DNA of 64,000 nt, from positions 4,898,001 through 4,962,000 of the forward strand of contig NZ_CP045643.1 in the NCBI RefSeq assembly GCF_009498275.1, written 5' to 3'. Source of the stretch: Streptomyces fagopyri (lineage in GTDB: Bacteria; Actinomycetota; Actinomycetes; Streptomycetales; Streptomycetaceae). Under the pieces are notes generated by a model, which worked only from the letters and a program-made list of their open reading frames with translations, ran no database searches and was not told where the DNA came from. Below, in pieces: positions 1 to 8,561 of the stretch (the first letter of the stretch is position 1; the number at the start of each line of letters is the position of its first letter). The position numbers and the translations under genes were made by a program.

Positions 1-1
1 C

Positions 2-454
2 GAGGAGTTGTACGGCATCGACCGCGCCGGTCTGGTGCGCGCTGCCGTCGAGGAGGCGGCCGCTCGGCCGCTCGGCGTCTGGGGCGACAGCCACCGCCTC
101 GCCCCCTGGCGGGCGACGGCCGGCGACGCGTACGACGAACCGGGGCTCGCCGGCGACCACGACTGCGTGCTGTGCACCTCGGCCGTCCCCGGCCTCACCG
201 ACCTGAGCGCGCGCGGACCGGCCGCCCGTTACGTCTGGGACCTCGCCGACCGCGACAACAGCCTCTGGGTGGTGCCGTTCGGCGCCTCGGGGGTTCCCGG
301 CTCGGCCCATCACCGCGACCAGCTCCCCCTGTGGCTGGCGGGAGAACTGGTGCCCGTACGCACCGACTGGGACCGGCTGACCGGGGAACGGCGACCGGCC
401 CCGCACACCACCCCGGAATCCGTCCGGGACGACCAGGAGAACCATGATCACTGA
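2..454 (+). CDS. Penicillin acylase family protein, C-terminal end (partial)
   Basis: The reading frame is open to the left edge, so only about the last 150 residues are present. The tail reads like the C-terminus of Ntn-hydrolase penicillin/acyl-homoserine-lactone acylases: an R-Y-V-W-D-L-A-D strand, a V-P-F-G-A-S-G loop, an H-H-R-D-Q-L-P-L-W helix and V-R-T-D-W near the end. Members are secreted, self-processed amide hydrolases; the signal peptide and catalytic Ser would lie outside the window. The stop overlaps the next start by 11 nt, so the acetyltransferase downstream is probably translationally coupled. Family assignment is by recognition of the tail only, and the substrate cannot be inferred. 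Confidence 0.7.
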   Translation, partial: EELYGIDRAGLVRAAVEEAAARPLGVWGDSHRLAPWRATAGDAYDEPGLAGDHDCVLCTSAVPGLTDLSARGPAARYVWDLADRDNSLWVVPFGASGVPGSAHHRDQLPLWLAGELVPVRTDWDRLTGERRPAPHTTPESVRDDQENHDH

Positions 455-1112
455 GCCGTACGCCCCCGCCCGCGAGGCCGTCCACGAAGAGGAGGTCGAC
501 GGCTTCGGCACCGTCCGCGTGCTGCCCGTCGACCCCCGCGCCGACCTGGACGTCATCCACCGGTGGGTGACACAGGAGCGCGCCGGCTTCTGGGGCATGA
601 CCGGATTCACCAGGCAACAGGTCCTGGAGACCTACCTCCTCCTCGACTCGCTCGACACCCACCACGCCTTCCTCGCGGTCAAGGACGGCGAGCCCGCCGC
701 GCTCTTCCAGACGTACGAGCCCGAGGCCGACCGGGTCAGCGAGTGCTACCGGGCCGAGCCCGGCGACATCGGGATCCACCTGCTGATCGGCCCCGCGGGG
801 GACGAGGGCGCCCGGCCGGGCTGGTCCTCGAAACTGCTGACCGCCTTCACCACCTATGTGCTGATCGGCCTCGACCGCCGACGGGTCGTGGTCGAACCCG
901 ACGCACGCAACACGAAGGCGATCTCCCGTCTGGTCCGGCAGGGCTTCGAACCGGGCCCCGAGATCGTGCTTCCCGAAATCGACCTTCCCGGGGTCTACTT
1001 GCCCGAGAAGCGCGCCCGGCTCGCCTTCCTGAACCGGGAAGCGGTGTTCGGGGCCGGCTCGCCCGCCACCCCGGGCGTCCCGGCCGGACCGCGCGCTTCG
1101 CCGGTGGAGTGA
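444..1112 (+). CDS. GNAT acetyltransferase, siderophore (AlcB/IucB) type
   Basis: A 222-residue GNAT protein. The segment G-D-I-G-I-H-L-L-I-G-P followed by V-V-V-E-P-D-A-R-N and a terminal G-F motif (about residues 110-175) is typical of the AlcB/IucB/RhbD branch, which acylates N-hydroxylated diamines or lysine in hydroxamate siderophores using acyl-CoA. The ATG has a GGAG 4 nt upstream, inside the end of the preceding gene. No NIS synthetase (IucA/C) or N-monooxygenase is visible here, so a role in siderophore synthesis is inferred from family resemblance only. The last 25 residues are Ala/Pro-rich and probably disordered. Confidence 0.7.
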   Translation: MITEPYAPAREAVHEEEVDGFGTVRVLPVDPRADLDVIHRWVTQERAGFWGMTGFTRQQVLETYLLLDSLDTHHAFLAVKDGEPAALFQTYEPEADRVSECYRAEPGDIGIHLLIGPAGDEGARPGWSSKLLTAFTTYVLIGLDRRRVVVEPDARNTKAISRLVRQGFEPGPEIVLPEIDLPGVYLPEKRARLAFLNREAVFGAGSPATPGVPAGPRASPVE

Positions 1113-1192
1113 GCACGGCGCCGGATTCGTCCGTACGTATCCGTGACTCCGGAAACACGGGGACTCTGGAAACACGGAGACGGTGACGGCGT

Positions 1193-3124
1193 GTGAGCGG
1201 ACGAGGACAGCGGGAGCGACGGCGTGTGGCCCGGGGGCTGGCCCTGCTGGGCACGGTGCTGGTTCTGGTCCTCTTCGGCGGGGTGGGCGGCGCGTCCGCC
1301 CACGCGGCGCTGACCGGTGCCGACCCCGAGGACGGCAGCGTGCTGAAGACGGCTCCCCGCCAGGTGACGCTGACGTTCACCGAGTCGATCGGGCTCCTCG
1401 ACGACTCCTTCCGCGTGCTGGACCCGGGCAACCGGCGCGTCCACACCGGCGAGCCGGGTCACGCGGACGGACGTTCCGACACCGCCCGAGTGACCCTGCC
1501 CAAGGGCCTCGGCACCGGCACCTTCACCGTGGCCTGGCGCGTCGTCTCGGCGGACAGCCACCCGGTCTCCGGCGCCTTCACCTTCTCCATCGGCAAACCC
1601 TCCGCGACCGTCGCGCCGGTCCCCGTCGACCCCGCCGGGGACCGGGTCTCCGCCACGCTCTACGACGTCGCCCGCTACTTCGCGTACGGCGGTCTCGCCC
1701 TGCTCATCGGCGCCGCCGCCTTCGTCCTGGTCTGCGGATTCCCGGGCCCGGTACGGCGGCTGCTCCTCGCGGGCTGGTGGACGCTGTTCCTGTCGACCTT
1801 CGCGCTGCTCCTGCTGCGGGGCCCCTACGAACGCGGCACCGGCCCCATGGACGCCCTCGATCCGTCCGTCCTGAACGAGACACTGGTCAGCAGGCCGGGC
1901 CTCACCCTGCTGGCCCGGCTGGTGCTGCTGGCGGTGGTGGCCTTCCTCCCGGTACGCGCGGACCGGCGGGAGCGCGCCGTCCTCGCGCTCGGCGCGCTGC
2001 TGACCGTCTCCCTCGCCGTCACCTGGGCGGCCGCCGAGCACGCGTCCGCCGGGATCCAGGTACCCGTGGCCATGGTCTCCTCCGTCCTGCACCTGCTGTC
2101 CATGGCGGTCTGGCTGGGCGGACTCACCGCGTTGCTGACCGCGCTGTACCGGTCGGCCGAGCCGCTCCCCGCGGCGACCGTCAACCGTTTCTCCCGGCTC
2201 GCCCTCGGGTCCGTGGCCGTCCTCGTCGTCACCGGCGTCTACCAGTCCTGGCGCGGCCTCGGCTCCTGGGACGCCCTCACCTCGACCTCGTACGGCCGCA
2301 TCCTCGTCGCCAAGCTGGTCGCGGTGCTGTGCCTGCTGGCGGGGGCGGCGTACTCGCGGCGCTGGGCGGGGCGGCTGATGGTGGCGGCGCAGGAGCGCGT
2401 CGAGGCGGCCGTGGCCGTGGCCGAGCGCGTGCCGGAGACCGTCGGGGCACCGGCGGTCGTGGACGGGACCGTCTCCGGGGTCGTGTCCGGCGCCTCGACG
2501 ACGGGGGACACGGCCGCCGGCGGAGCCGATTCCGCCGGTGCCGCCGACGCGGACGACATCACGGGCGACGGTTCGGACCCGGCCCCCGCCGCGGACCCGG
2601 CCCCGGACTCGTCTCCTTCCGCCGAGACCGCCCGCTACCGGCGGGCCCTGCGCGGCTCGGTCCTGGCCGAGGTCACCGTGGGCATCGTCGTGCTGGTGAT
2701 CACCACGCTGCTCACCGGGACGCAGCCGGGCAGGGCCGCCACCGAGGCCGCCGCGAGCTCGGCGACCACGGCCGCCGGTGAGCCGGCGGGCGCTCCGACG
2801 GTCATCCCGTTCGACGTGGGCACACCGGGCGGTCACGGCAAGGTGCAGATCGAACTGACGCCGGGCCGGGTGGGCGAGAACTCCGTACAGGCCGTGACCT
2901 TCGGCCCCGACGGAGGGATCGTGTCGGTCCCCGAACTGCGCCTCACCTTCACCCTGGAGTCCCAGCGCATCGGCCCGATCGACGCGGAACTGGCCGACCG
3001 GGGCGGCTACTGGGGGGCCGACGGCGTCACCCTCCCGGTGGCCGGCACCTGGACGATGAAAACGACGGTCCGCACCTCCGACATCGACCAGGTCACGGTC
3101 TCGAAGACCGTACGGATCGGCTGA
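1193..3124 (+). CDS. CopC-CopD copper resistance fusion membrane protein (YcnJ-like)
   Basis: A 643-residue protein. Residues 1-36 are a signal peptide ending A-S-A; the mature chain starts with the His-Ala characteristic of periplasmic CopC, whose N-terminal His helps bind Cu(II). The CopC domain spans about 37-133 and contains D-S-H-P-V-S-G. Several membrane helices of a CopD domain follow (about 155-375), then an acidic/Ala-rich linker (about 400-470), another membrane helix, and a C-terminal beta domain (about 520-643) resembling YtkA/FixH modules. The likely role is copper binding outside the membrane and transfer across it. The GTG start is chosen because it directly precedes the basic signal-peptide N-region; its ribosome site is weak. 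Confidence 0.85.
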   Translation: MSGRGQRERRRVARGLALLGTVLVLVLFGGVGGASAHAALTGADPEDGSVLKTAPRQVTLTFTESIGLLDDSFRVLDPGNRRVHTGEPGHADGRSDTARVTLPKGLGTGTFTVAWRVVSADSHPVSGAFTFSIGKPSATVAPVPVDPAGDRVSATLYDVARYFAYGGLALLIGAAAFVLVCGFPGPVRRLLLAGWWTLFLSTFALLLLRGPYERGTGPMDALDPSVLNETLVSRPGLTLLARLVLLAVVAFLPVRADRRERAVLALGALLTVSLAVTWAAAEHASAGIQVPVAMVSSVLHLLSMAVWLGGLTALLTALYRSAEPLPAATVNRFSRLALGSVAVLVVTGVYQSWRGLGSWDALTSTSYGRILVAKLVAVLCLLAGAAYSRRWAGRLMVAAQERVEAAVAVAERVPETVGAPAVVDGTVSGVVSGASTTGDTAAGGADSAGAADADDITGDGSDPAPAADPAPDSSPSAETARYRRALRGSVLAEVTVGIVVLVITTLLTGTQPGRAATEAAASSATTAAGEPAGAPTVIPFDVGTPGGHGKVQIELTPGRVGENSVQAVTFGPDGGIVSVPELRLTFTLESQRIGPIDAELADRGGYWGADGVTLPVAGTWTMKTTVRTSDIDQVTVSKTVRIG

Positions 3125-3146
3125 TCCGGCGCCGGGAGCGGCCCGG

Positions 3147-3184
3147 CGTACGTCCCGGGCGCCAGAACGTACGTCCCGGGCGCC
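3147..3184. repeat. 17-bp direct repeat between convergent genes
   Basis: The 17-mer CGTACGTCCCGGGCGCC occurs at 3147-3163 and again at 3168-3184, between the end of the copCD gene and the end of the convergent oxoamine synthase gene. Each copy contains a CCCGGG core. No canonical hairpin plus T-run is visible, so a terminator role is only possible. Confidence 0.5.
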
Positions 3185-3193
3185 GACCGGGTG

Positions 3194-4558
3194 CTAAGGG
3201 GTGGCCCGCCACGTCCCCGCACCGGTGGACCTGCCGTCGTGCGCGACGGTCAGGGGGCCGCGCGGTCGGGCGATCCGCACCGGGGTGTGCGTGGCGGGCG
3301 CGGAGCCGGGGATGACCCCCTCGACGCGGCCCACGTGTGCGAACGCCGCCAGGACCCGCTCCAGTTGGCCGTCGGTGTGCGCGGCGGTGAGGGTGACCCG
3401 CAGTACCTCGCGGCCGGCCCTGACGACCGGGTGGACCATGGGCGCGGCGAACACCCCGGCGTCGAACAGCTCCCGCCACATCCGCATGCACCGCTCGCGC
3501 CCGGCCACCAGCACCGGCACCACCGGTGTGACCGACGCCCCGGTGTCGAAGCCGAGCGCGCGCAGTCCGTTGTGCAGCCGCTCGGCGAGGTCCAGGACCC
3601 GCGAGCGGCGTTCGGGTTCGGCGCGCAGGATCCGCAGCGCGGCCAGCGCGGCGGCGACGTTGGCCGGTGAGGCCGCCGCGGTGAACAGCGCCGTCCGCGC
3701 GTGGAACCGCAGATAGCGGATCACGTCGGCGGGGCCGGCGATCACCCCGCCCACCGAGGCCAGGCTCTTGGACAGGGCACTGGTGACGAGGTCGGGACGC
3801 AGCCCGAAGTGCTCACCGGCGCCCGCTCCGGTCGGGCCGAGCACCCCGAGGTCGTGGGAGCTGTCGACGACGACCCGCGCCCCGTGCGCGCCCGCCAGCT
3901 CCATGAGGCCCGGAAGATCGCAGACGTCCCCGTCCACCGAGAAGACCCCGTCCGTGAGGATCAGCTTTCCGCCGGTTCCGTTCCCGTCTCCTCCTGTTCT
4001 GTCTTTTCCGGTTCCGTCTCCTTCGTTTCCGTCCGCTTCTTTTCCGTTCCTGATTCCGTCGGCGGTGCGGAGCAATTCCTCCAGGTGATCAAGGTCGCCG
4101 TGCAGGAATTTGCGTTCTTTCGCCCTGCCGAGACGGACGGCCTCTTCCAGTGAAACATGATTGGAAAAGTCGCTGAATACCATGTCCCCGTCCCCGAGGA
4201 GCGGGGCCAGCATCAAATTCGCCTGATATCCGGAAGGGAGCACGGCGGCGGCCTCGTGGCCCAGGAACGCCGCCAGGCCGTGCTCCAGCTCCTCGTGCAG
4301 TTCCAGCGAGCCGCTCACCGCCCGGGACCCTCCCATCGAGGTGCCGAAGCGCCGTACCGCGGCGACGGCGGCCTCGCGCACCCGGGGTTCCGCGGAGAGT
4401 CCCAGATAGTCGTGGGAGGCCGCGACGATCACTCGGCGGCCCTCGAAATCGGCCTCCGTGCCGTCGAACGTATCGCCGATCGCCCGGAAGTAGCAGTCCC
4501 GTCCCGTCACCCGCAGATGCTCCGCGGTCCATGGCCGGCACTTTTCCAGAATATCCAT
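3194..4558 (-). CDS. PLP-dependent alpha-oxoamine synthase (AONS/SPT/KBL fold)
   Basis: A 454-residue fold-type I PLP enzyme of the group that condenses an amino acid with an acyl thioester, releasing CO2 (BioF, serine palmitoyltransferase, ALA synthase). Visible hallmarks are S-H-D-Y-L-G-L near residue 48, G-S-G-S-R-like R-A-V-S-G near 80, the D-x-x-H pair (Asp232, His235) before G-V-L-G-P-T-G, and the Schiff-base Lys264 in S-K-S-L-A-S-V-G-G. Residues about 168-197 are an extra Gly/Asp/Lys/Thr/Asn-rich loop absent from typical members. It diverges from an ACP-ketosynthase pair, suggesting an acyl-ACP donor. No biotin genes are nearby, so it is not called BioF. The ATG at 4558 has only a weak ribosome site. 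Confidence 0.85.
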   Translation of the reverse strand: MDILEKCRPWTAEHLRVTGRDCYFRAIGDTFDGTEADFEGRRVIVAASHDYLGLSAEPRVREAAVAAVRRFGTSMGGSRAVSGSLELHEELEHGLAAFLGHEAAAVLPSGYQANLMLAPLLGDGDMVFSDFSNHVSLEEAVRLGRAKERKFLHGDLDHLEELLRTADGIRNGKEADGNEGDGTGKDRTGGDGNGTGGKLILTDGVFSVDGDVCDLPGLMELAGAHGARVVVDSSHDLGVLGPTGAGAGEHFGLRPDLVTSALSKSLASVGGVIAGPADVIRYLRFHARTALFTAAASPANVAAALAALRILRAEPERRSRVLDLAERLHNGLRALGFDTGASVTPVVPVLVAGRERCMRMWRELFDAGVFAAPMVHPVVRAGREVLRVTLTAAHTDGQLERVLAAFAHVGRVEGVIPGSAPATHTPVRIARPRGPLTVAHDGRSTGAGTWRATP

Positions 4559-4591
4559 GCCTGCGTTCGCCCATCGCTCGCCTGTAGCATT

Positions 4592-4608
4592 AATTCTCTC
4601 GGAGAATT
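4592..4608. promoter_or_regulatory. Inverted repeat in the divergent promoter region
   Basis: AATTCTC (4592-4598) and GAGAATT (4602-4608) form a perfect 7-bp inverted repeat with a 3-nt spacer. It lies in the AT-richer 111-bp gap between the divergently transcribed oxoamine synthase and ACP genes, where an operator controlling both directions would be expected. No regulator gene is present beside it. Confidence 0.4.
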
Positions 4609-4669
4609 CGGTTCCGTTGGAGATGGTACTTTGAGGTGTCTGCCCTGCTATCCATGCGACGGAGAAAAA

Positions 4670-4888
4670 GTGTCATACGAAGAACTCAAAAGCGTTCTTG
4701 TTTCTCTTGGGCTTTCCGAGGATGACATCAGCCCGGACGCGACGCGCGAGGAAGCGGGACTGGATTCCATCGCCGTCGTCGAACTGGCCCTGGTCCTGCG
4801 CCGCGAGAAAGGGGTGGCGGTGACGGAGGAGGAGATCGGCGCCACCCTCACCGTCGCGGACGTGGCCGCCCTCGTCGGAGCCAGGTGA
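4670..4888 (+). CDS. Acyl carrier protein
   Basis: A 72-residue, acidic, four-helix ACP. The phosphopantetheine attachment site is Ser33 in G-L-D-S-I-A-V-V-E-L. The GTG start is fixed by a GGAG five nucleotides upstream and gives the usual ACP length. It ends 7 bp before the ketosynthase start, so the two are cotranscribed, and it diverges from the oxoamine synthase. It probably carries the acyl chain built by the ketosynthase and may present it to the oxoamine synthase. A role in general fatty acid synthesis is less likely because no FabD, FabH or FabG is next to it. Confidence 0.88.
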   Translation: MSYEELKSVLVSLGLSEDDISPDATREEAGLDSIAVVELALVLRREKGVAVTEEEIGATLTVADVAALVGAR

Positions 4889-4895
4889 CCTCCGT

Positions 4896-6116
4896 ATGAC
4901 CGGTCGACAGGACGTGTGCGTCACCGGCCTCGGACTCGTGACCCCGGCGGGAGACGGCTGGGCCCCCGGCTGGGAGCGGGTCTGCAAGGGGCTGCCGACC
5001 GCCGTACTGGCGGGGGAGCGGGAGACGGTCCCGCCGCACCTGGCCTGCCGGGTGGGCGGCTTCGACCCGGTCCGGCTGGGCGGGGCCCGCGCGCGCAGGC
5101 CCGACCGCTGCGCGCAACTGGCCCTGCTCGCCGCGCGGGAGGCACTGGCCGACGCCGGGCTGGACCCGGCACGGTGGGACGGCGCGCGCGTCGCCGTGAT
5201 CGTGGGCTCCGGCACCGGCGGTGCCCAGACCCTGGAGTCCGAGCACCGCGCGCTGCTGACGGCCGGCCCGCGGGACATGTCGCCGTACGCGGTGCCCGCC
5301 GCGCTGGGCAACTCCCTGGCCGCGCAGCTGACCATCGAGTTCGGTGCCTCCGGCGCCAGTTGTACGGTCAACACCGCCTGCGCGTCGGGTGCGACCGCCC
5401 TCGGCATGGCACGGGACCTGCTGGCCCTGGACCGGTGCGACATCGCGCTGGCCGGAGGCGCCGACGCCGCCATCACACCGTTCTACGTCGCCGGGTTCGA
5501 CCGGATCGGCGCGCTCTCCCACCGCTTCGGCGATCCCACCGGGGCGCCGCGCGCCTTCGACCGGGGGCGGGACGGCTTCGTCATCGGCGAGGGGGCCGGG
5601 ATGCTGGTCCTGGAGCGCGCCGCCGACGCGCGCGCCCGCGGCGCGCGGACCCGCGCCCGGATCCGGGGCTTCGGAGCCTCCTCGGACGCGCACCACGTGG
5701 TGCGTCCCCACCCGGACGGCACCGGCCTCGGCACGGCCGTCCGCGAGGCACTCGCGCAGGCGGGCGCGAGCGAACGGGACGTGACCCACGTCAACGCCCA
5801 CGGCACCGGGACCCCGGCCGGCGACCGGGCCGAGGCCGCGGCGCTGGCCGGGCTCTTCCCGCACCGGCCGCCGGTGACGTCCACCAAGCCGGTGACCGGG
5901 CACCTGCTCGGCGCGGCGGGCGCGGTGGAGGCGGCGTTCACCGTCCTCGCCGTCGAGCAGGGGCTCGTTCCGCCCACCGCCAACCTGGAGGAACCCGATC
6001 CGGCGATCGACCTCGACATCCCGACCGAGGTCCGCCCGGGAGGGCTAGGGCTGGCGCTCTCGCTGTCCATGGGCTTCGGCGGACAGAACGCCGTCCTGGC
6101 CGTCACTCCCGACTGA
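4896..6116 (+). CDS. Beta-ketoacyl-ACP synthase, FabF (KAS II) type
   Basis: A 406-residue condensing enzyme of normal KAS II length. The nucleophile is Cys162 in N-T-A-C-A-S-G; the decarboxylation residues are His302 in N-A-H-G-T-G-T and His336 in G-H-L-L-G-A-A-G, with Lys331 in S-T-K-P. This Cys-His-His set marks a decarboxylating FabF-like synthase rather than a KAS III or a chain-length-factor partner. The gene starts 7 bp after the ACP stop. Its 3' end overlaps the convergent SDR gene by 72 bp. It probably extends an acyl chain on the neighbouring ACP; chain length and starter cannot be read from the sequence. Confidence 0.9.
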   Translation: MTGRQDVCVTGLGLVTPAGDGWAPGWERVCKGLPTAVLAGERETVPPHLACRVGGFDPVRLGGARARRPDRCAQLALLAAREALADAGLDPARWDGARVAVIVGSGTGGAQTLESEHRALLTAGPRDMSPYAVPAALGNSLAAQLTIEFGASGASCTVNTACASGATALGMARDLLALDRCDIALAGGADAAITPFYVAGFDRIGALSHRFGDPTGAPRAFDRGRDGFVIGEGAGMLVLERAADARARGARTRARIRGFGASSDAHHVVRPHPDGTGLGTAVREALAQAGASERDVTHVNAHGTGTPAGDRAEAAALAGLFPHRPPVTSTKPVTGHLLGAAGAVEAAFTVLAVEQGLVPPTANLEEPDPAIDLDIPTEVRPGGLGLALSLSMGFGGQNAVLAVTPD

Positions 6117-6965
6117 CTCCCGCCCGCCGGGCCGCTGCTCCCCGATCCCGTACGACGGCCGTCGCGCCTCGTACGAGGTGAGGGTGAAGTCGTCGGCCAG
6201 GTGGGGCAGGGCGGCGACCCGGCGCGGGAGATGACGCAGCAGCGCGGCCAGCACTTTGTAGCGGACGCTGGGTACGCAGACGACGGGCGGGCGGCGCCGC
6301 AGGATCGCCCGCACCGCCCGCTCGGCGACGTACGGCGAGGCGAGCGTGAGCGACGGAGGGGACGGCGGGATACCGGCCCGCTCGTGGAACTCCGAGACGG
6401 TGTGCCCGAGCAGGAGGGCGGTCAGCGCCACCGGTGAGGTGCGGATGCGGCGCGTGTGGGCCAGCGACTCGGTCAGCGCCAGCGCGTACGCCTTGGAGGC
6501 GCTGTACGAGGTGCCCTGCCAGACCGGCGCGGTGGCGGCCACCGAGGAGACGTTCAGGATGCGTCCGCGGCCCCGGGCGAGCATCGCGGGCAGCGCCGCG
6601 TGGACGAGCCGGGAGGGAGCGACGACGTTGAGGGCGAGCATCCGCCGCTCCTCCTCCCACGTCGTGCGCTCGAAGGACAGGCCGAGTCCCGCACCGGCGT
6701 TGTTGACGAGGATGTCGGCGTCGCACGCGAGCGCGGCGGTCAGTTCCATGCCGGCCTCGGTGCTCAGGTCGGCGGCCAGCGGGCGGGCGCTGACCCCGTA
6801 CTCGGCTTCGAGGGCGCCCGCGAGCCGGTCCAGGGGTCCGGCGCTCCGGGCCACCAGGACGAGGTGGTGGCCGCGGGCGGCGAGGGCACGGGCGATGTCC
6901 GCGCCGATGCCGTAACTGGCGCCCGTGACCAGGGCTGTCGACCCTTCCGGACCGGTCGTGCTCAT
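6045..6965 (-). CDS. SDR-family NAD(P)-dependent oxidoreductase
   Basis: A 306-residue classical short-chain dehydrogenase/reductase. The cofactor loop T-G-A-S-Y-G-I-G is at residues 14-21, N-N-A-G at 88-91, the catalytic Ser near 140, and Y-S-A-S-K (Tyr154, Lys158) follows. It is about 45 residues longer than a typical FabG, with a C-terminal extension that runs over the 3' end of the ketosynthase gene. Its ATG overlaps the stop of the upstream acyltransferase (ATGA), so the two are coupled. In this setting it may reduce a 3-keto or aminoketone product, as ketosphinganine reductases do, but this is inference. Confidence 0.85.
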   Translation of the reverse strand: MSTTGPEGSTALVTGASYGIGADIARALAARGHHLVLVARSAGPLDRLAGALEAEYGVSARPLAADLSTEAGMELTAALACDADILVNNAGAGLGLSFERTTWEEERRMLALNVVAPSRLVHAALPAMLARGRGRILNVSSVAATAPVWQGTSYSASKAYALALTESLAHTRRIRTSPVALTALLLGHTVSEFHERAGIPPSPPSLTLASPYVAERAVRAILRRRPPVVCVPSVRYKVLAALLRHLPRRVAALPHLADDFTLTSYEARRPSYGIGEQRPGGRESVGSDGQDGVLSAEAHGQRERQP

Positions 6966-8413
6966 GAGTTCTCCCCGGGACGGGACGCGTGCGGATCTCT
7001 GTGACTGGCGTGACTGGCAGGGCTGGCAGGGGTGACGGGATCTGCGGAGACGAAGGGGGCGCCGGGGTTTCCCGGGCCGCCGGGATCGCCGGGGGCGTCG
7101 GGGGCGCCGGGGGCGACGGTGACCTCGCGCCACAGCCGCTCGACGGCATCGGCCCACAAGGCGGCGAGATCGCCGACGTCGTCCAGTGCCCGGTCGAGGG
7201 TGAAGCTCACCCGGACCTGCCCCTGGTACGAGAGGAACGACACCGCGAAGAAGTGGTCGCCGTGCAGGAACAGCGTGGGCACCACCCCCTCGACCGGATC
7301 CGCGCCGACCGCCAGCCGGCGGGGAAGGCGCAGCAGTCCGGAGGTGTCCACCGCGCTGCTCGCGGCGCAGGACTGCCGGACGAAGCGGTAGACGAGCCAC
7401 TCCGGAAGACACTCCAACTGCGCCCGCAGCACCCGGCGCATCCCCTCGGTCCTGACCCGGCGGGTCGCGCGGGCGACGGCGACCACCCGGTCGGCGGGGG
7501 ACTTCGCCCAGTAGGACAGCGGAATGCGGACGGCCGAGACCCTGTTGCCCACCGCGAACCGCTCCTCCGGCCTGCGGAGACTGACCGGCAGTCCCACGTG
7601 CAGCTCCCGGCCGGGCCCGGGGCCGGCCCCCCACTCCTCGGGCACCCAGTCCCGTACCGCCTCCGCCAGCGCGGCCAGGCAGACGTCGTTGGGCGTGGCC
7701 CCGAGGGCCTTCGCGACATCGCGGGGCCAGGACACCGGCACCGCCGCCGACAGGAGCCGCGTCCGGCCGGTGAGGGGGCGGTGCGGCGCCCAGGTCAGGG
7801 TGGACCGCAGGCCGCGTACGGTGTCGGCCGCGTTCTGCGCGATCGCCCGCGCCGGGATGTTCCTCACCCACGCGAGCGGGTCCCGGTTCCCGCCGGTGCC
7901 GCGGACGCCGGGTGCTTCGGCCACGGCCTGCCGGGGCGGAACGGCGGGCCCCACCCCGAACAGCGCCGTGAGCGCGTCCAGTACCGCCTGCCCGTCCTGG
8001 GCGGCGTGGTGCGCGCGGTAGAACAGCGCGTACGTGTCCGGGGAGTAGCCGTGGATGACCCAGACCCCCCAGCGTGGCGCGCCGGCGCTGATCGGTTCAC
8101 CGAGCAGGGCGTCCACGGCCCGGCCGAGCGAGGGCCGGCCGTCCTCCACGAGGATCTCGTGCACATGGCGGCGCGGGTCGAAACCGGGATCGAGCTCCCA
8201 GACCGTCCGGCGGCCGCGGCGGCCGACCTTGCAGGCGAGGCTCGGCATGCGGTCCACGCGGTCGGCGATCTGCTCGCGCACCGGGTCCGGACCCGGGCAG
8301 GAGCCGGCCACCTCCAGGACCGCCCCGACATAGGGCCGGAACCGGGGCTCGTCCCGCTCGTAGCTGAGGAAGCAGCCGTCGACCGCGTTGGGGCTGGGAA
8401 CCGTCGTGGTCAT
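6962..8413 (-). CDS. WS/DGAT-type acyltransferase (wax ester synthase/diacylglycerol acyltransferase family)
   Basis: A 483-residue protein with the active-site motif H-H-A-A-Q-D-G at residues 135-141, matching HHxxxDG of the WS/DGAT and condensation-domain superfamily. Length, the N-terminal segment and a V-G-N-R-V-S region in the second half fit WS/DGAT enzymes, which move acyl groups from CoA to an alcohol. The ATG at 8413 is chosen because homologous sequence begins there; an open extension to 8533 has no family character. The last 50 residues are a P-G-x repeated low-complexity tail. It is coupled to the downstream SDR by an ATGA overlap and probably acts on the product of this locus. 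Confidence 0.8.
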   Translation of the reverse strand: MTTTVPSPNAVDGCFLSYERDEPRFRPYVGAVLEVAGSCPGPDPVREQIADRVDRMPSLACKVGRRGRRTVWELDPGFDPRRHVHEILVEDGRPSLGRAVDALLGEPISAGAPRWGVWVIHGYSPDTYALFYRAHHAAQDGQAVLDALTALFGVGPAVPPRQAVAEAPGVRGTGGNRDPLAWVRNIPARAIAQNAADTVRGLRSTLTWAPHRPLTGRTRLLSAAVPVSWPRDVAKALGATPNDVCLAALAEAVRDWVPEEWGAGPGPGRELHVGLPVSLRRPEERFAVGNRVSAVRIPLSYWAKSPADRVVAVARATRRVRTEGMRRVLRAQLECLPEWLVYRFVRQSCAASSAVDTSGLLRLPRRLAVGADPVEGVVPTLFLHGDHFFAVSFLSYQGQVRVSFTLDRALDDVGDLAALWADAVERLWREVTVAPGAPDAPGDPGGPGNPGAPFVSADPVTPASPASHASHRDPHASRPGENS

Positions 8414-8561
8414 GGGCGCACCGCCGGACGCGGCCTGGTCATTGTCATGAGGACTTCCCTGGCACAGGTGGGCGGCGGGCAGAGTCGCTAACAGGGCACA
8501 CGGCGGAAAGGTCACGGCGTGCCCTGTGCGCACCCGCCGGTACCGGTCCCGCGCGGGCCGC

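Noticed and set aside
3194..4558. Oxoamine synthase as biotin-pathway BioF
   Set aside because: No bioA, bioB or bioD gene is near, while a dedicated ACP and ketosynthase are divergent from it; the biotin role cannot be supported from the context.
6962..8413. HHxxxDG protein as a stand-alone NRPS condensation domain
   Set aside because: The N-terminal region and overall length fit WS/DGAT proteins better, and there is no adenylation or PCP domain nearby. A condensation-type reaction is not fully excluded.
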